Below, piece after piece: positions 34,992-44,738 of a stretch of 50,723 nucleotides of DNA (its first letter is position 1; each line of letters starts with the position of its first letter). The position numbers and the translations under genes are program-made. This stretch comes from Ornithinimicrobium sp. Its GTDB lineage: Bacteria; Actinomycetota; Actinomycetes; Actinomycetales; Dermatophilaceae. Under the pieces are notes generated by a model. That model had not been told where the DNA came from. It was given only the letters and a program-made list of their open reading frames with translations, and did no database searches. Location: contig NZ_JAUNVI010000009.1 of assembly GCF_030537745.1 (NCBI RefSeq), positions 1 through 50,723 of the forward strand, in the 5' to 3' direction.

Positions 34992-35075
34992 GAGGGGTCC
35001 GCGCCGACCGCGAGAGCGGGTCTGATATAGGGCCTCCCGTCGGTGCTGTCCGTCCCGTGAGAGGAGCCCGACATC

Positions 35076-35738
35076 GTGATGGCCGAGTCCGCCCGCCGTG
35101 GGGTGCCGGAGGCCACCGTCGGGCGACTTCCTGGCTATCTGCGGGTGCTGACTGAGGTGGACGAATGCGGACGCACCCTCATCTCCAGCGATGAGCTTGC
35201 CCAGCTCGCCGGCGTGCGTTCGGCTCAGGTGCGCAAGGACCTGTCCGCGCTGGGCTCCTACGGGGTCCGTGGGGTCGGCTACGACATCACCCGCCTCAGC
35301 GACCAGATCGCGGCGGAGCTGGGGCTGAGCAACGACCACCCGCTGGTCATCGTCGGGATGGGCAACCTCGGGCGGGCCCTTGCCTCCTACAGCGGCCTGG
35401 CGACTCGCGGGTTCAGGGTCGTTGCCCTCGTCGACAACGATCCCGCGGTCGTGGGGACCGACGTCCACGGCTTGACGGTCCGCTCCTTCGACACCTTCGA
35501 CCCGCAGCGCACGCCCGTCGCGGTCGGCGTGATCGCAACCCCGCTGGCCGCCGCCCAGTCGGTCGCGGACAAGCTCGTCGAGCTGGGCGTGCACTCCATC
35601 CTCAACTTCGCCCCCGCCGTGCTCCGTGTCCCCGCCGGCGTGCACGTCCGGGCGGTCGACCTGGCCACCGAGCTCGCGATCCTGGCTTTCCACGCTCACC
35701 AGCAGCGCCTCGCGCAGGTCCGGGAGGACGTCGGATGA
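35076..35738 (+). CDS. rex: Redox-sensing transcriptional repressor Rex
   Basis: 220-aa NADH/NAD+ sensor. An N-terminal winged helix (RLPGYLRVLTEVDECG...AQVRKDLSALGSYGVRGVGYD) is followed by a Rossmann domain with VIVGMGNLGRAL and a domain-swapped C-terminal helix (AVDLATELAILAFH). GTG 35076 has AGGAG 9 nt upstream; ATG 35079 is possible. The stop overlaps hemA (ATGA). Rex-hemA-hemC-hemD-hemB is the classic Streptomyces-type order, linking respiratory redox state to heme supply. Confidence 0.95.
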   Translation: MMAESARRGVPEATVGRLPGYLRVLTEVDECGRTLISSDELAQLAGVRSAQVRKDLSALGSYGVRGVGYDITRLSDQIAAELGLSNDHPLVIVGMGNLGRALASYSGLATRGFRVVALVDNDPAVVGTDVHGLTVRSFDTFDPQRTPVAVGVIATPLAAAQSVADKLVELGVHSILNFAPAVLRVPAGVHVRAVDLATELAILAFHAHQQRLAQVREDVG

Positions 35739-37114
35739 GCGTGCTGATCATGGGCGTGAGCCACCACACGGCTCCGATCGAGCTGCTCGAGCGAGCTGTG
35801 CTGCGGGCCGGTGACTCCCGGGAGCTGGCCCACCGGGTGCAGCGCTCCGGCCACATCCTCGAGTCCTTGGTGCTCTCGACCTGCAACCGGCTTGAGGTGA
35901 TCGTCGAGGCCGAGACTTTCCACGGTGCCGTCATCGAGATCGCCGAGGCCCTGGGCGAGGCCACCGGACTGAGCCAGGACGAGCTCATGCCGCACCTCTA
36001 CGTCCACTACGACGAGCGGGCGGTGGCACACCTCTTCTCCCTCGCCTGCGGACTCGACTCGATGGCGGTCGGCGAGTCTCAGATCCTGGGGCAGCTGCGG
36101 GACGCGCTGGTCACCGGCCAACGGGACGGCCGGCTGGGTGGCTCACTCAACCCCCTGGTGCAGCAGGCTTTGCGGGTCGGCAAGCGCGCGCACGCCGAGA
36201 CGACCATCGACCAGGTTTCCCGTTCGTTGGTCACGCAGGGTCTGGAGCGCGCGCACACCGTGCTCCATGGCCGTGGCCATGACCTTGGCCAAGCACGCGT
36301 CGTGGTCGTGGGCGCAGGCGCGATGTCGGGTCTGGTCTTGACAACCCTGGAGCGAGCAGGTGCGAAGGACGTCACCGTCGTCAACCGCACCCGTGCACGG
36401 GCCGAGCGCCTCGCCGCGGGCAACGGCGCGCGTGCCGCCGACTGGGCCGAACTCGATCCTCTCGTGGGGCGCGCGGACCTGGTCATCGCCTGCACCGGAG
36501 CGCTTGGCTATGTGATCGAGCCTGAGGCGCTGGCGCTGGCGCGGGCGCAGCAGGGCCACACGGAGGCACCCTTGGTCGTCCTCGACCTGGCGCTGCCGCG
36601 CGACATCCACCCCGATGTGACCCGCCTCGCCGGGGTCCACCTCTGGGGGTTGGTAGAGCTGAGCGCGGAGCAGCGCGCCCATCAGGTCGAGCCAGAGCGC
36701 TCGCCCGGTGCAGGAGCCGGCACGGCGCAGACAGCTGTCTGCGCCGTGCGAGACCTGGTGACCGCAGAGGTCGCTGGCTACCTCACCGAGCGTCGGGCTG
36801 CTCGACTGGGACCGACGCTGGCAGCCCTGCGAGCACGAGCCTCGCAGGTCGTGGAGGCCGAGATGCGTAGGCTTGACCAGCGGATTCCGCAGCTGCCGGA
36901 GCACGACCGGGCCGAGGTGCGCAGGGCCGTGGAGCGGGTCGTCGACAAGTTGCTCCATACGCCGACGGTGCGCGCCAAGCAGTTGCAGTCCGGCGACTAC
37001 AGTCAGGTGCTGCGTGAGCTCTTCGACCTCGACCCTCGCGATGTGGCGGTGGTCGCCGCACCACCGCCGACCGGCCCTGCCGCTCGCTCCACGTCGCAGG
37101 AGGCCCGCCGATGA
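35735..37114 (+). CDS. hemA: Glutamyl-tRNA reductase
   Basis: 459-aa NADPH enzyme that makes glutamate-1-semialdehyde, the first committed step of C5-pathway heme synthesis. Catalytic Cys50 in LVLSTCNRLE; FSLACGLDSMAVGESQILGQ; nucleotide loop VVVVGAGAMSGL; C-terminal dimerisation helix region ending EHDRAEVRRAVERVVDKLLHTP. The ATG overlaps the rex stop and the stop overlaps hemC (both ATGA), so expression is tightly coupled. Partner of hemL further on. Confidence 0.97.
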   Translation: MSVLIMGVSHHTAPIELLERAVLRAGDSRELAHRVQRSGHILESLVLSTCNRLEVIVEAETFHGAVIEIAEALGEATGLSQDELMPHLYVHYDERAVAHLFSLACGLDSMAVGESQILGQLRDALVTGQRDGRLGGSLNPLVQQALRVGKRAHAETTIDQVSRSLVTQGLERAHTVLHGRGHDLGQARVVVVGAGAMSGLVLTTLERAGAKDVTVVNRTRARAERLAAGNGARAADWAELDPLVGRADLVIACTGALGYVIEPEALALARAQQGHTEAPLVVLDLALPRDIHPDVTRLAGVHLWGLVELSAEQRAHQVEPERSPGAGAGTAQTAVCAVRDLVTAEVAGYLTERRAARLGPTLAALRARASQVVEAEMRRLDQRIPQLPEHDRAEVRRAVERVVDKLLHTPTVRAKQLQSGDYSQVLRELFDLDPRDVAVVAAPPPTGPAARSTSQEARR

Positions 37115-38067
37115 CTGCGCCTCCCGCCCTGCGCCTGGGCACCCGCGCCAGCGCACTGGCGACCAGCCAGTCCGAGTGGGTCGCCGACCGTCTCCGCGCG
37201 ACCGGCATCGAGGTGGACCTCGTCCACGTCCACACCGAGGGCGACACCAACCGCGCCAGCCTCAGTGAGATCGGTGGCACCGGTGTCTTTGCCTCGGCGC
37301 TGCGCGTGGCGCTGCGCGCCGGTGACATCGATCTGGCGGTGCACTCCCTCAAGGACCTGCCCACCGCTCCCGAGCACGGACTCTTGATCGCTGCCGTCCC
37401 CCAGCGCGAGGACCCTCACGATGCCCTGGTCGCGCGCGACGGTCTGCGCCTGCATGCCCTTCCCGGCGGCGCCCGCGTCGGCACCGGCTCGGCCCGACGC
37501 GCCGCCCAGCTGCGGCAACTTCGCCCCGACCTGACGATTCAGGACATCCGTGGCAACGTCGGCACCCGCATCGGCTATGTCCGGGACGGTGACCTTGACG
37601 CCGTCGTGCTCGCCTGCGCCGGCCTGTCCCGGTTGGGCCGTCTCGACGAGGTCGCGGAGCGACTGCCGATCGAGGGGATGCTTCCCGCTCCCGGTCAGGG
37701 GGCTCTTGCCGTCGAGTGCCGGGAAGAGGACGCCGACCTCCGGCAGGTCCTCGCCAGCGTGCTCGAGCACGAACCCACCCGGCGTGCAGTCGACGCCGAA
37801 CGCGCGGTGCTGCGGCGCCTCGGCGCGGGGTGCACCGCGCCAGTGGCCGCTTGGGCCCGGCTCATCGAGGGCAGCGATGCCCTCACCCTCTCAGTCTTCG
37901 TGATGCTGCAGGACCAGCCGCAGCGACACGTCGCGACCGGGTTCGACCCGGCCGCGCTCGGCCATGACGTGGCCGAGCACCTGCTGTCCCGTCTCGATCC
38001 CGTCCAGCACTCCGGCACCGGTCCCGCCGCAGCGTTCACTACGAGATCACACACCACCGGAGCGTGA
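37111..38067 (+). CDS. hemC: Hydroxymethylbilane synthase (porphobilinogen deaminase)
   Basis: 318-aa enzyme that polymerises four porphobilinogens. LRLGTRASALATSQ at the N-terminus, VHSLKDLPT, GTGSARRAAQLR, and the cofactor-binding Cys241 in GAGCTAPVAAWA carrying dipyrromethane. ATGA overlap with hemA; hemD starts 3 bp after its stop. Confidence 0.97.
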   Translation: MTAPPALRLGTRASALATSQSEWVADRLRATGIEVDLVHVHTEGDTNRASLSEIGGTGVFASALRVALRAGDIDLAVHSLKDLPTAPEHGLLIAAVPQREDPHDALVARDGLRLHALPGGARVGTGSARRAAQLRQLRPDLTIQDIRGNVGTRIGYVRDGDLDAVVLACAGLSRLGRLDEVAERLPIEGMLPAPGQGALAVECREEDADLRQVLASVLEHEPTRRAVDAERAVLRRLGAGCTAPVAAWARLIEGSDALTLSVFVMLQDQPQRHVATGFDPAALGHDVAEHLLSRLDPVQHSGTGPAAAFTTRSHTTGA

Positions 38068-38070
38068 ACC

Positions 38071-39735
38071 ATGAGCACTGAAGCCGCATCGCTCACCCCC
38101 ATCCCTTCGCCCGAGGGCGCCCGCGCCGCACGGGTCGCGTTCGTCGGCGCTGGCCCCGGAGACCCCGGGTTGCTGACCGTCCGGGCCCGCGACTATCTCG
38201 CGGCCGCAGACGTGATCCTGCTCGACACCCTGCACCGCGCCGAGCAACTGGCCCCCTGGGCCCGCGACGACGTGGAGTTCGTCCTCGCGGCCTCGCAGGC
38301 CCAGGGCGGCAAGCCGCTCACCGAGAAGGCGCGCGCCCGGTTGCTGATCAAGACCGCCAAGCGATTCGCGACACCTGACCACCTGGTCGTCCGCCTGATG
38401 GACGGGGATCCGAGCGTGTTCAGCGGCCTGGCGGCCGAGGCGCTCGCGTGCCGTCACGAAGGTGTCGGCTTTGAGATCGTGCCCGGCGTCAGCACGGCGT
38501 GGTCAGTGCCCGCCTATGCCGGGGTCCCGCTCTCCGCGCACGACCGCAGCGGCGCGGTCCACATGATCACCGCTGGCGATCCACACATCGACTGGTCTCT
38601 CTCGACCGGCGGCGACGTCACCGTGGTCGTCCTGGGCAGCGGCAAGGCCCTGTTGACTGCGCTGCGCGCACTGGTGGGGGCCGGACGGGACGCCACGAGC
38701 CCGGTCGCGCTCACCGAGCACGGCACGACGGTGACGCAGCACACCACGGTCCTTTCCCTCCACGACGCCATCGCCGGTATGGAGAACGGCAGCGCTTGCT
38801 GCCCGGAGGCTTCCGTCGCGGTGGTCGGCCCGCCGGGCGAACTGCGTGCCGAGCTGAGCTGGTATGAGACCAAGCCCCTCTTCGGCTGGTCCATCCTGGT
38901 GCCACGCACCAAGGACCAGGCCGGGCCGATGACCGATCGGATCGCGGCCTATGGAGCCACCTCCTCGGTCGTCCCCACGATCAGCGTCGAGCCGCCCCGC
39001 ACGCCGCAGCAGATGGACCGCGCCGTTCGCGGCCTGGTCACTGGACGCTACGAGTGGATCGGGTTCACCTCTGTCAACGCCGTCAAGGCGGTGCGGGAGA
39101 AGTTCGAGGCGGTCGGCCTGGATGCCCGTGCCTTCTCCGGGCTCAAGCTCGCCGCCGTCGGTGGAGCCACCGCCCAGGCGCTACGCGACTGGGGACTGGA
39201 GCCCGACCTGCTGCCCGAGGGTGAGCAGTCGGCCAGGGGCTTGCTCGAGGTCTGGCCTCCCTACGACGACGTGCTCGACCCGATCGACCGCGTCTTCCTG
39301 CCCCGCGCCGACATCGCGACCGACACCCTCGTGGCCGGTCTGCGGGAGATCGGCTGGGAGGTCGACGACGTCACCGCCTACCGCACCGTCCGAGCGGCCC
39401 CGCCCGCCGCCGCAGTGCGTGAGGCGATCAAGGGCGGATCCTTCGATGCGGTCTGCTTCACCTCCTCCTCCACGGTCCGCAACCTGGTCGGCATCGCGGG
39501 CAAGCCGCACCCGACCACCATCGTGGCCTGCATCGGTCCGGCTACGGCCAAGACGGCGGAGGAGCACGGGCTGACGGTCGACGTGATCGCTCCCGAGCCG
39601 TCGGGGGTCGCCTTGGTCGACGCGCTCGCACACCACGGTCGGCTGCTCGTCAGCCAGGCGCAGACGGCCGGAGAGCCGGTCCTGCGGCCCAGCCAGAAGC
39701 GCGCCACCACCCGCCGCGCCCGCGTCCGGCGGTGA
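38071..39735 (+). CDS. hemD: Bifunctional uroporphyrinogen-III C-methyltransferase / uroporphyrinogen-III synthase
   Basis: 554-aa fusion. The N-terminal half (about residues 20-260) is a tetrapyrrole methylase: [33 protein letters not shown], and [21 protein letters not shown]. The C-terminal half (about 275-530) is Hem[25 protein letters not shown] and [13 protein letters not shown]. It closes the uroporphyrinogen III ring and can divert it to precorrin-2. The fusion is usual in actinobacteria. A basic Arg-rich tail follows. The stop overlaps the annotated hemB start. Confidence 0.95.
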   Translation: MSTEAASLTPIPSPEGARAARVAFVGAGPGDPGLLTVRARDYLAAADVILLDTLHRAEQLAPWARDDVEFVLAASQAQGGKPLTEKARARLLIKTAKRFATPDHLVVRLMDGDPSVFSGLAAEALACRHEGVGFEIVPGVSTAWSVPAYAGVPLSAHDRSGAVHMITAGDPHIDWSLSTGGDVTVVVLGSGKALLTALRALVGAGRDATSPVALTEHGTTVTQHTTVLSLHDAIAGMENGSACCPEASVAVVGPPGELRAELSWYETKPLFGWSILVPRTKDQAGPMTDRIAAYGATSSVVPTISVEPPRTPQQMDRAVRGLVTGRYEWIGFTSVNAVKAVREKFEAVGLDARAFSGLKLAAVGGATAQALRDWGLEPDLLPEGEQSARGLLEVWPPYDDVLDPIDRVFLPRADIATDTLVAGLREIGWEVDDVTAYRTVRAAPPAAAVREAIKGGSFDAVCFTSSSTVRNLVGIAGKPHPTTIVACIGPATAKTAEEHGLTVDVIAPEPSGVALVDALAHHGRLLVSQAQTAGEPVLRPSQKRATTRRARVRR

Positions 39736-40808
39736 ACGGACGGGCGAGGTCGGTGCCAGTGCCAGGTGGGACTCGCACTGGCACCGACAGCTACCAGGCC
39801 ACTGACGTGGCCTACCCGGGGCCGGTCGACCGCCCCCGGCGCCTGCGCACCACTCCCGCGATGCGCAGGCTGGTCGCACAGACGCGGCTGCACCCTGCCG
39901 ACCTGGTCCTGCCGGTCTTCGTCCGCGACGGCATCAGCGAGCCAGCGCCGATCTCCTCGATGCCCGGCGTGCTCCAGCACACTCCTGACAGCCTGGTCGA
40001 GGCTGCGCGTGAGGCGATCGACCTCGGGGTCGGCGGGATCATGGTCTTTGGCGTCCCACGCGACGTGGACAAGGACGCCGTCGGCAGCGCCGGGCTGGCG
40101 CCATACGGCGTCCTCAACGCGGCGCTGCGCCGTCTGCGGGACGAGCTCGGGGACGAGACCGTCCTGATGAGCGACCTCTGCCTGGACGAGTTCACCGACC
40201 ACGGCCACTGCGGTGTTCTTGACGACGCCGGCCGGGTCGACAACGACGCGACGCTCCAGGTGTATGCGCAGATGGCCGTCGCGCAGGCCCGCGCCGGCGC
40301 GCACGTGGTGGGGCCGAGCGGGATGATGGACGGACAGGTCGCGGTGGTGCGTGCCGCCCTCGACGCTGCCGGGCACCAGGACGTTGCCGTGCTGGCCTAC
40401 ACCGCCAAGTACGCCTCGGCCGCCTACGGGCCGTTCCGTGAGGCGGTCGCCTCCACCCTGAAGGGGGACAGGAGCACCTACCAGCAGGACCCTGCCAACC
40501 GGACCGAGAGCCTGCGGGAGCTGCGTCTGGATCTGGCGCAGGGCGCCGATCTGGTGATGGTCAAGCCCGCGCTGCCCTACCTCGACGTGCTGGCTGACGT
40601 CGCGGCCGTCGCCGACGTCCCCGTCGCCGCCTACCAGGTCAGCGGTGAATACTTGATGATCGAGGCGGCGGCTGCCAACGGTTGGCTGGACCGGGATCGC
40701 ATGGTCCTGGAGACGCTGACCTCCATCCGACGGGCCGGCGCCCAGCTGATCCTGACCTACTACGCCGTGCACGCCGCGCGGTTGCTCGGTGGCAGGGTAG
40801 GGGCATGA
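39732..40808 (+). CDS. hemB: Delta-aminolevulinic acid dehydratase (porphobilinogen synthase)
   Basis: Condenses two ALA to porphobilinogen. Schiff-base lysines in YTAKYAS and [11 protein letters not shown] (K226 and K278 from the upstream start), and a metal-site region [14 protein letters not shown]. The first GTG (39732) overlaps the hemD stop (GTGA) and gives 358 aa. The family N-terminus [14 protein letters not shown] starts about 33 codons later, and a perfect hairpin occupies codons 6-19, so GTG 39807 (333 aa) is a serious alternative. The stop overlaps hemL. Confidence 0.95.
   Translation: MNGRARSVPVPGGTRTGTDSYQATDVAYPGPVDRPRRLRTTPAMRRLVAQTRLHPADLVLPVFVRDGISEPAPISSMPGVLQHTPDSLVEAAREAIDLGVGGIMVFGVPRDVDKDAVGSAGLAPYGVLNAALRRLRDELGDETVLMSDLCLDEFTDHGHCGVLDDAGRVDNDATLQVYAQMAVAQARAGAHVVGPSGMMDGQVAVVRAALDAAGHQDVAVLAYTAKYASAAYGPFREAVASTLKGDRSTYQQDPANRTESLRELRLDLAQGADLVMVKPALPYLDVLADVAAVADVPVAAYQVSGEYLMIEAAAANGWLDRDRMVLETLTSIRRAGAQLILTYYAVHAARLLGGRVGA
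39749..39788 (+). repeat. Perfect 14-bp-arm inverted repeat at hemD/hemB junction
   Basis: Arms GTCGGTGCCAGTGC (39749-39762) and GCACTGGCACCGAC (39775-39788), 12-nt loop. It could be an intraoperonic terminator, a processing site or an RNA-stability element. Confidence 0.85.
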
Positions 40809-42142
40809 TGTCGGCCCATCCCGTTGACCACGCCGGGACTCCCGCTGTCCACTCCAACGCTTCGGAGGCACTGCTCGCGAGGGCGCGGGCAGTGATCCCC
40901 GGCGGCGTCAACTCACCGGTGCGCGCGTTCGGTTCGGTCGGAGGGACGCCACGGTTCATGGTGCGCGGGACGGGTCCGTGGATCTGGGACGCTGATGGCG
41001 AGCGCTATGTCGATCTGGTCTGCTCCTGGGGGCCGATGATCCTGGGGCACGGACACCCCGATGTCCTTGGCGCGGTGACCGCCGCGGCGGCGGCCGGCTT
41101 CTCCTTCGGAATGCCGACCGAGCGTGAGGTGCTGCTCGCCGAGGAGATCGTGGGCCGGGTCGGACCGGTCCAACAGGTGCGCCTGGTCAACTCCGGCACC
41201 GAGGCCACGATGAGTGCGATCCGACTGGCACGGGGGTTCACCGGCCGCTCGCTCATCGTCAAGTTTGCCGGGTGCTATCACGGGCACGTCGATGCACTCC
41301 TGGCCGCTGCTGGCTCCGGTGTCGCGACGTTCGGGCTTCCGGACAGCCCCGGGGTGCCACCGAGCGCAGCCGGCGAGACGATCGTGCTGCCCTACAACGA
41401 CCTCGCCGCGGTCGAAGCGGTTTTCGCCGAGCGCGGCGACCAGATCGCGGCGCTCATCACCGAGGCTTCCCCCGGCAACATGGGCGTTGTGCCGCCTGCG
41501 CCGGGCTTCACGCAGGGCCTGCGGCAGATTACCCAGGCCCACGGCGCGCTGCTGATCAGCGACGAAGTGATGACCGGCTTCCGCTGCTCGCCATCCGGAT
41601 GGCTCGGGCTCGAGGGAGTCCCGGCCAGCGGGGCGCCAGACCTGTTCACCTTCGGCAAAGTCATGGGAGGTGGCTTCCCGGCCGCCGCCTTCGGCGGCCG
41701 CGCCGACGTGATGGCGATGCTGGCCCCGGAAGGGCCGGTCTACCAGGCGGGCACCCTGTCGGGAAACCCGGTCGCGGCAGCGGCCGGACTCGCCACCCTG
41801 CGCGCCTGCACCGACGAGGTCTACCAACGGCTGGACGAGGTGTCCGGCACCCTCGCGGGCGTCGTCACCGAATCGTTCACCCGCCACGGCATACCCCACC
41901 GGATCCAGTGGGCGGGGTCGATGTTCAGCGTCTTCTTTCGCGAGGGCGAGGTCACCGACTACGCCACCGCCCGTGACCAGGATGCCGAGCGGTTCGGCCG
42001 CTTCTTCCACGCGATGCTGCGCCGCGGCGTGCACCTGCCGCCGAGCTGCTTCGAGACGTGGTTCGTCTCCGCCGCGCACGATGACGAGGCAGTCGAGCAC
42101 ACTGCCCGGGCGATCGAGCAGGCCGCCGCGCAGATCGCCTGA
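40805..42142 (+). CDS. hemL: Glutamate-1-semialdehyde 2,1-aminomutase
   Basis: 445-aa PLP enzyme converting glutamate-1-semialdehyde to [14 protein letters not shown] near the N-terminus, [28 protein letters not shown], and the PLP lysine K285 in [20 protein letters not shown] 40805 overlaps the hemB stop (ATGA); ATG 40808 is equally placed. With rex-hemA-hemC-hemD-hemB it completes the path from Glu-tRNA to uroporphyrinogen III in one operon. Confidence 0.97.
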   Translation: MMSAHPVDHAGTPAVHSNASEALLARARAVIPGGVNSPVRAFGSVGGTPRFMVRGTGPWIWDADGERYVDLVCSWGPMILGHGHPDVLGAVTAAAAAGFSFGMPTEREVLLAEEIVGRVGPVQQVRLVNSGTEATMSAIRLARGFTGRSLIVKFAGCYHGHVDALLAAAGSGVATFGLPDSPGVPPSAAGETIVLPYNDLAAVEAVFAERGDQIAALITEASPGNMGVVPPAPGFTQGLRQITQAHGALLISDEVMTGFRCSPSGWLGLEGVPASGAPDLFTFGKVMGGGFPAAAFGGRADVMAMLAPEGPVYQAGTLSGNPVAAAAGLATLRACTDEVYQRLDEVSGTLAGVVTESFTRHGIPHRIQWAGSMFSVFFREGEVTDYATARDQDAERFGRFFHAMLRRGVHLPPSCFETWFVSAAHDDEAVEHTARAIEQAAAQIA

Positions 42143-42175
42143 CCCAGCGTCCCGCCCACAGGAGGGTTTGTCTCG

Positions 42176-42643
42176 ATGCCACGCACCCCGGTCGTGCTGC
42201 TGGCGCACGTCCCCCACCGGTCCGCGGCCGCGGCGTTCGAGGCTGCGGTCCGTCAGGCCGCTTTCCGCAGAGCCCGGCTGGTCATCATCAACGCCACCAA
42301 GGGGGAGTCGCTCGATGACCCTCAGTTCGCGCCCTACGACCAGTTGAGAGACCTCGTGGAGAGGGCCAGGGAGGCCGGCGTCGCCGCTGAGGCCGAGCAG
42401 CCCGTCGGGCCGGAGATCGAGACGATGATCCTCAACCGTGCCCGCACGTTGCCGGTCGAGATCATCGTGCTGGGCACCAGGCGCCGCTCCACCGTGGGCA
42501 AGCTCTTCCTGGGCAGCACCGCGCAGCGGGTGCTGATGGAGGCAGAGTGCGAGGTGCTGTTGGTCAAGGGCAGGAGCAAGGGCAAGAGCAGCCGTCCGAC
42601 CTCGTCGATCAGGGCAGGCACAGCCTCCCGTGGGACACTCTGA
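42176..42643 (+). CDS. Universal stress protein (UspA family)
   Basis: 155-aa single Usp domain. The ATP-binding signature appears as IIVLGTRRRSTVGKLFLGSTAQRVLMEAECEVLLVK, matching G-2x-G-9x-G(S/T) with the first glycine position changed. The C-terminus carries a short basic tail (KGRSKGKSSR). ATG 42176 has AGGAGG about 11 nt upstream. Likely a stress or redox-linked protein; no specific role can be assigned. Confidence 0.88.
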   Translation: MPRTPVVLLAHVPHRSAAAAFEAAVRQAAFRRARLVIINATKGESLDDPQFAPYDQLRDLVERAREAGVAAEAEQPVGPEIETMILNRARTLPVEIIVLGTRRRSTVGKLFLGSTAQRVLMEAECEVLLVKGRSKGKSSRPTSSIRAGTASRGTL

Positions 42644-42646
42644 GCC

Positions 42647-43384
42647 ATGCCCGACGTCCATCGCAAGGAGCCTCGTCTGTTGCACGACGGCACACCGGTC
42701 ACGGTCGTGCACGTGGTGCGCCACGGCGAGGTCGCCAACCCCCAGGGAGTCCTCTACGGGCGGCTGCCCGGCTACCACCTCTCCCCTCGTGGGGAGGAGA
42801 TGGCGCAGGCCACGGCCGACTTCCTGGCAGCGCGGGACGTCAGTTATGTCGTCGCGTCGCCCCTGGAGCGCGCGCAGGAGACCGCTGCGCCGATCGCGGT
42901 CGCGCATCCAGCTCGAGATGCAGATGGTGAATCGCGAGCGGGCAAGCTGGTGGTGCAGCTCGACCCGCGACTGACCGAGTCGGCGAACCATTTCGAAGGT
43001 CTGACGGTTGGGCGAGGGGAGGGCGCGCTCTGGCGCCCGAAGCACCTACGTGCCTACGTCAATCCGTTCGCGCCGTCGTGGGGCGAGCCCTACACAGAGA
43101 TCGCCGCCCGCATGCGCAACGCGCTCGAGTCCGCGCGACAGTGTGGCGTGGGTCATGAGGCGGTCATGGTCAGCCACCAGCTCCCGATCTGGATGCTGCG
43201 CCGGTCGCTGGAGGGCAGACACCTGTGGCACCACCCGCGCAAGCGTGAGTGCAGCCTCGCCTCTGTCACCAGCATCCTCTTTCACGGAAAGTTTCCCGTG
43301 CGGATCACCTACTCCGAGCCCGCAGGGCACCTGCTCAGCGGAGCACTGGATGTCACGGGGACGAGCAGCGCGGTGATGGGGTGA
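42647..43384 (+). CDS. Histidine phosphatase (phosphoglycerate mutase) family protein
   Basis: 245-aa phosphatase of the branch with VVRHGEVANPQGVLYGRLPGYHLSPRG at the N-terminus (catalytic His in RHGE) and the second histidine in AVMVSHQLPIW. Position between hemL and the TlpA-like gene matches the mycobacterial Rv0525 type. Start 3 bp after the uspA stop. The stop overlaps the next start (TGATG). Substrate unknown; true phosphoglycerate mutase activity is unlikely. Confidence 0.9.
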   Translation: MPDVHRKEPRLLHDGTPVTVVHVVRHGEVANPQGVLYGRLPGYHLSPRGEEMAQATADFLAARDVSYVVASPLERAQETAAPIAVAHPARDADGESRAGKLVVQLDPRLTESANHFEGLTVGRGEGALWRPKHLRAYVNPFAPSWGEPYTEIAARMRNALESARQCGVGHEAVMVSHQLPIWMLRRSLEGRHLWHHPRKRECSLASVTSILFHGKFPVRITYSEPAGHLLSGALDVTGTSSAVMG

Positions 43385-44007
43385 TGATGCGGCGACCTTC
43401 GGTGCTGGCGCTCATGGCTGCAGCAGGCATCATCGCGCTCACCGGCTGCAGCGATGATGGCACCAGCATCAACGCGCAGATGCGCCAGGGCGACCAGAAG
43501 GGCTATGTCGCCGGCACCGGGCTGGTCGAGCAGTTGCCGCCGCAGGAACGGACGACGACGATCGACCTGGACGGCACGACACTCGATGGTCAGAGCTGGT
43601 CGACGTCCGAGCACCGCGGCGAGGTGCTGGTCATCAATGTGTGGGGCTCGTGGTGCGGCCCGTGCGTGGCCGAAGTGCCCGACCTGGAGCAGGTGGCCAC
43701 CGAGAAGGAGGATGCGGGGCAACCGGTCCAGTTCATCGGGGTCAACGTGCGCGACACCGTGCCCAACGCCACAGCGTTCCAGAAGGTCCACGGGGTGAGC
43801 TACCCCTCGCTCGTCGATGACGGTGGCCGCACCTTGGCCCAGCTGAAGGGCCTGGCCGTCGCCCGACCCACCACGATGATCCTTGACGGTCAGGGCCGCC
43901 TCGCGGCCCGGGTCAACGGACAGGTCAACGCCAGCACGCTGCGGGGTCTGGTCGACGACGTCCTTGCCGACGAGCCCGGCGCCGACCCGGCCGGAGCCAC
44001 CGGATGA
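43384..44007 (+). CDS. TlpA/ResA-like membrane-tethered thioredoxin
   Basis: 207-aa lipoprotein with lipobox LTGC (C22) and a periplasm-facing thioredoxin domain with WGSWCGPC (C91, C94) and a cis-Pro in VARPTTMIL. It should reduce apocytochrome c heme-binding cysteines before heme ligation, receiving electrons from CcdA, whose gene overlaps the end (ATGA). Starts GTG 43381, ATG 43384 and ATG 43387 are all possible. In actinobacteria the equivalent may be called CcsX. Confidence 0.93.
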   Translation: MMRRPSVLALMAAAGIIALTGCSDDGTSINAQMRQGDQKGYVAGTGLVEQLPPQERTTTIDLDGTTLDGQSWSTSEHRGEVLVINVWGSWCGPCVAEVPDLEQVATEKEDAGQPVQFIGVNVRDTVPNATAFQKVHGVSYPSLVDDGGRTLAQLKGLAVARPTTMILDGQGRLAARVNGQVNASTLRGLVDDVLADEPGADPAGATG

Positions 44008-44738
44008 ACGACCTCGTCCTGACCGGTCCGCTCCTGCTCGCCATCGGGGTTGCCGCGCTCGCGGGGCTGGTGAGCTTCGCCAGCCCGTGCGTGCTTCCGC
44101 TCGTGCCGGGCTACCTGGGCTACCTCGGAGGTATGTCGTCCGCCGGGTCGGCCTCGCGCGGTCGCCTGGCCGTGGGGTCGGTGCTCTTCGTGCTCGGCTT
44201 CACCGCGGTCTTCCTCGCGATGAGCGTCGTCATCTCCGGCCTCGGGCTGGCCCTGACCGAGCACCAGGGCTTGCTGCTGCGGGTCGCCGGCCTCGTGGTG
44301 ACCGCGCTGGGACTGGTCATGATGCTGCAGCCGAGCCTGTCGTGGCAGGTGAAGTGGCGGCCGGCCGCCGGCCTGGCGGGAGCGCCCCTGCTGGGCATCG
44401 CCTTCGGGCTTGGGTTTACCGCGTGCACAGGTCCTGCGCTCGTCGCCATCCAGACCTTGGGCACCTCGATCCTGCCCGGGGAGGCGCAGGTCGCTCGGGC
44501 GCTGGTGCTGGGGGCCGCCTACAGCCTGGGTCTCGGGGTGCCGTTCTTGCTGGTCGCCGCCGGGCTGGGCGCGGTCACGCGAGCCTCCCGGTGGATGCGC
44601 CAGCACTACCTGCTCATCCAGCGCATCGGTGGCGGGCTCCTCGTCGCCGTCGGGTTGCTCATGGTCAGCGGTGTGTGGGCCGGGCTGACCGCCTGGGTCC
44701 AGGCCGCGCTGGTCAGCAACTTCGAGACGGTGCTGTAG
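44004..44738 (+). CDS. ccdA: Cytochrome c biogenesis protein CcdA
   Basis: 244-aa six-helix membrane protein of the DsbD family that carries electrons from cytosolic thioredoxin across the membrane. Redox cysteines C29 in SFASPCVLPLVPGY and C141 in FTACTGPAL. ATGA overlap with the thioredoxin gene; resB starts at the next base after its stop. Normal length. Confidence 0.96.
   Translation: MNDLVLTGPLLLAIGVAALAGLVSFASPCVLPLVPGYLGYLGGMSSAGSASRGRLAVGSVLFVLGFTAVFLAMSVVISGLGLALTEHQGLLLRVAGLVVTALGLVMMLQPSLSWQVKWRPAAGLAGAPLLGIAFGLGFTACTGPALVAIQTLGTSILPGEAQVARALVLGAAYSLGLGVPFLLVAAGLGAVTRASRWMRQHYLLIQRIGGGLLVAVGLLMVSGVWAGLTAWVQAALVSNFETVL

Noticed and set aside
34924-35075. Rex operator in front of rex
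   Set aside because: No TGTGAA-N-TTCACA-type inverted repeat could be found in this gap.
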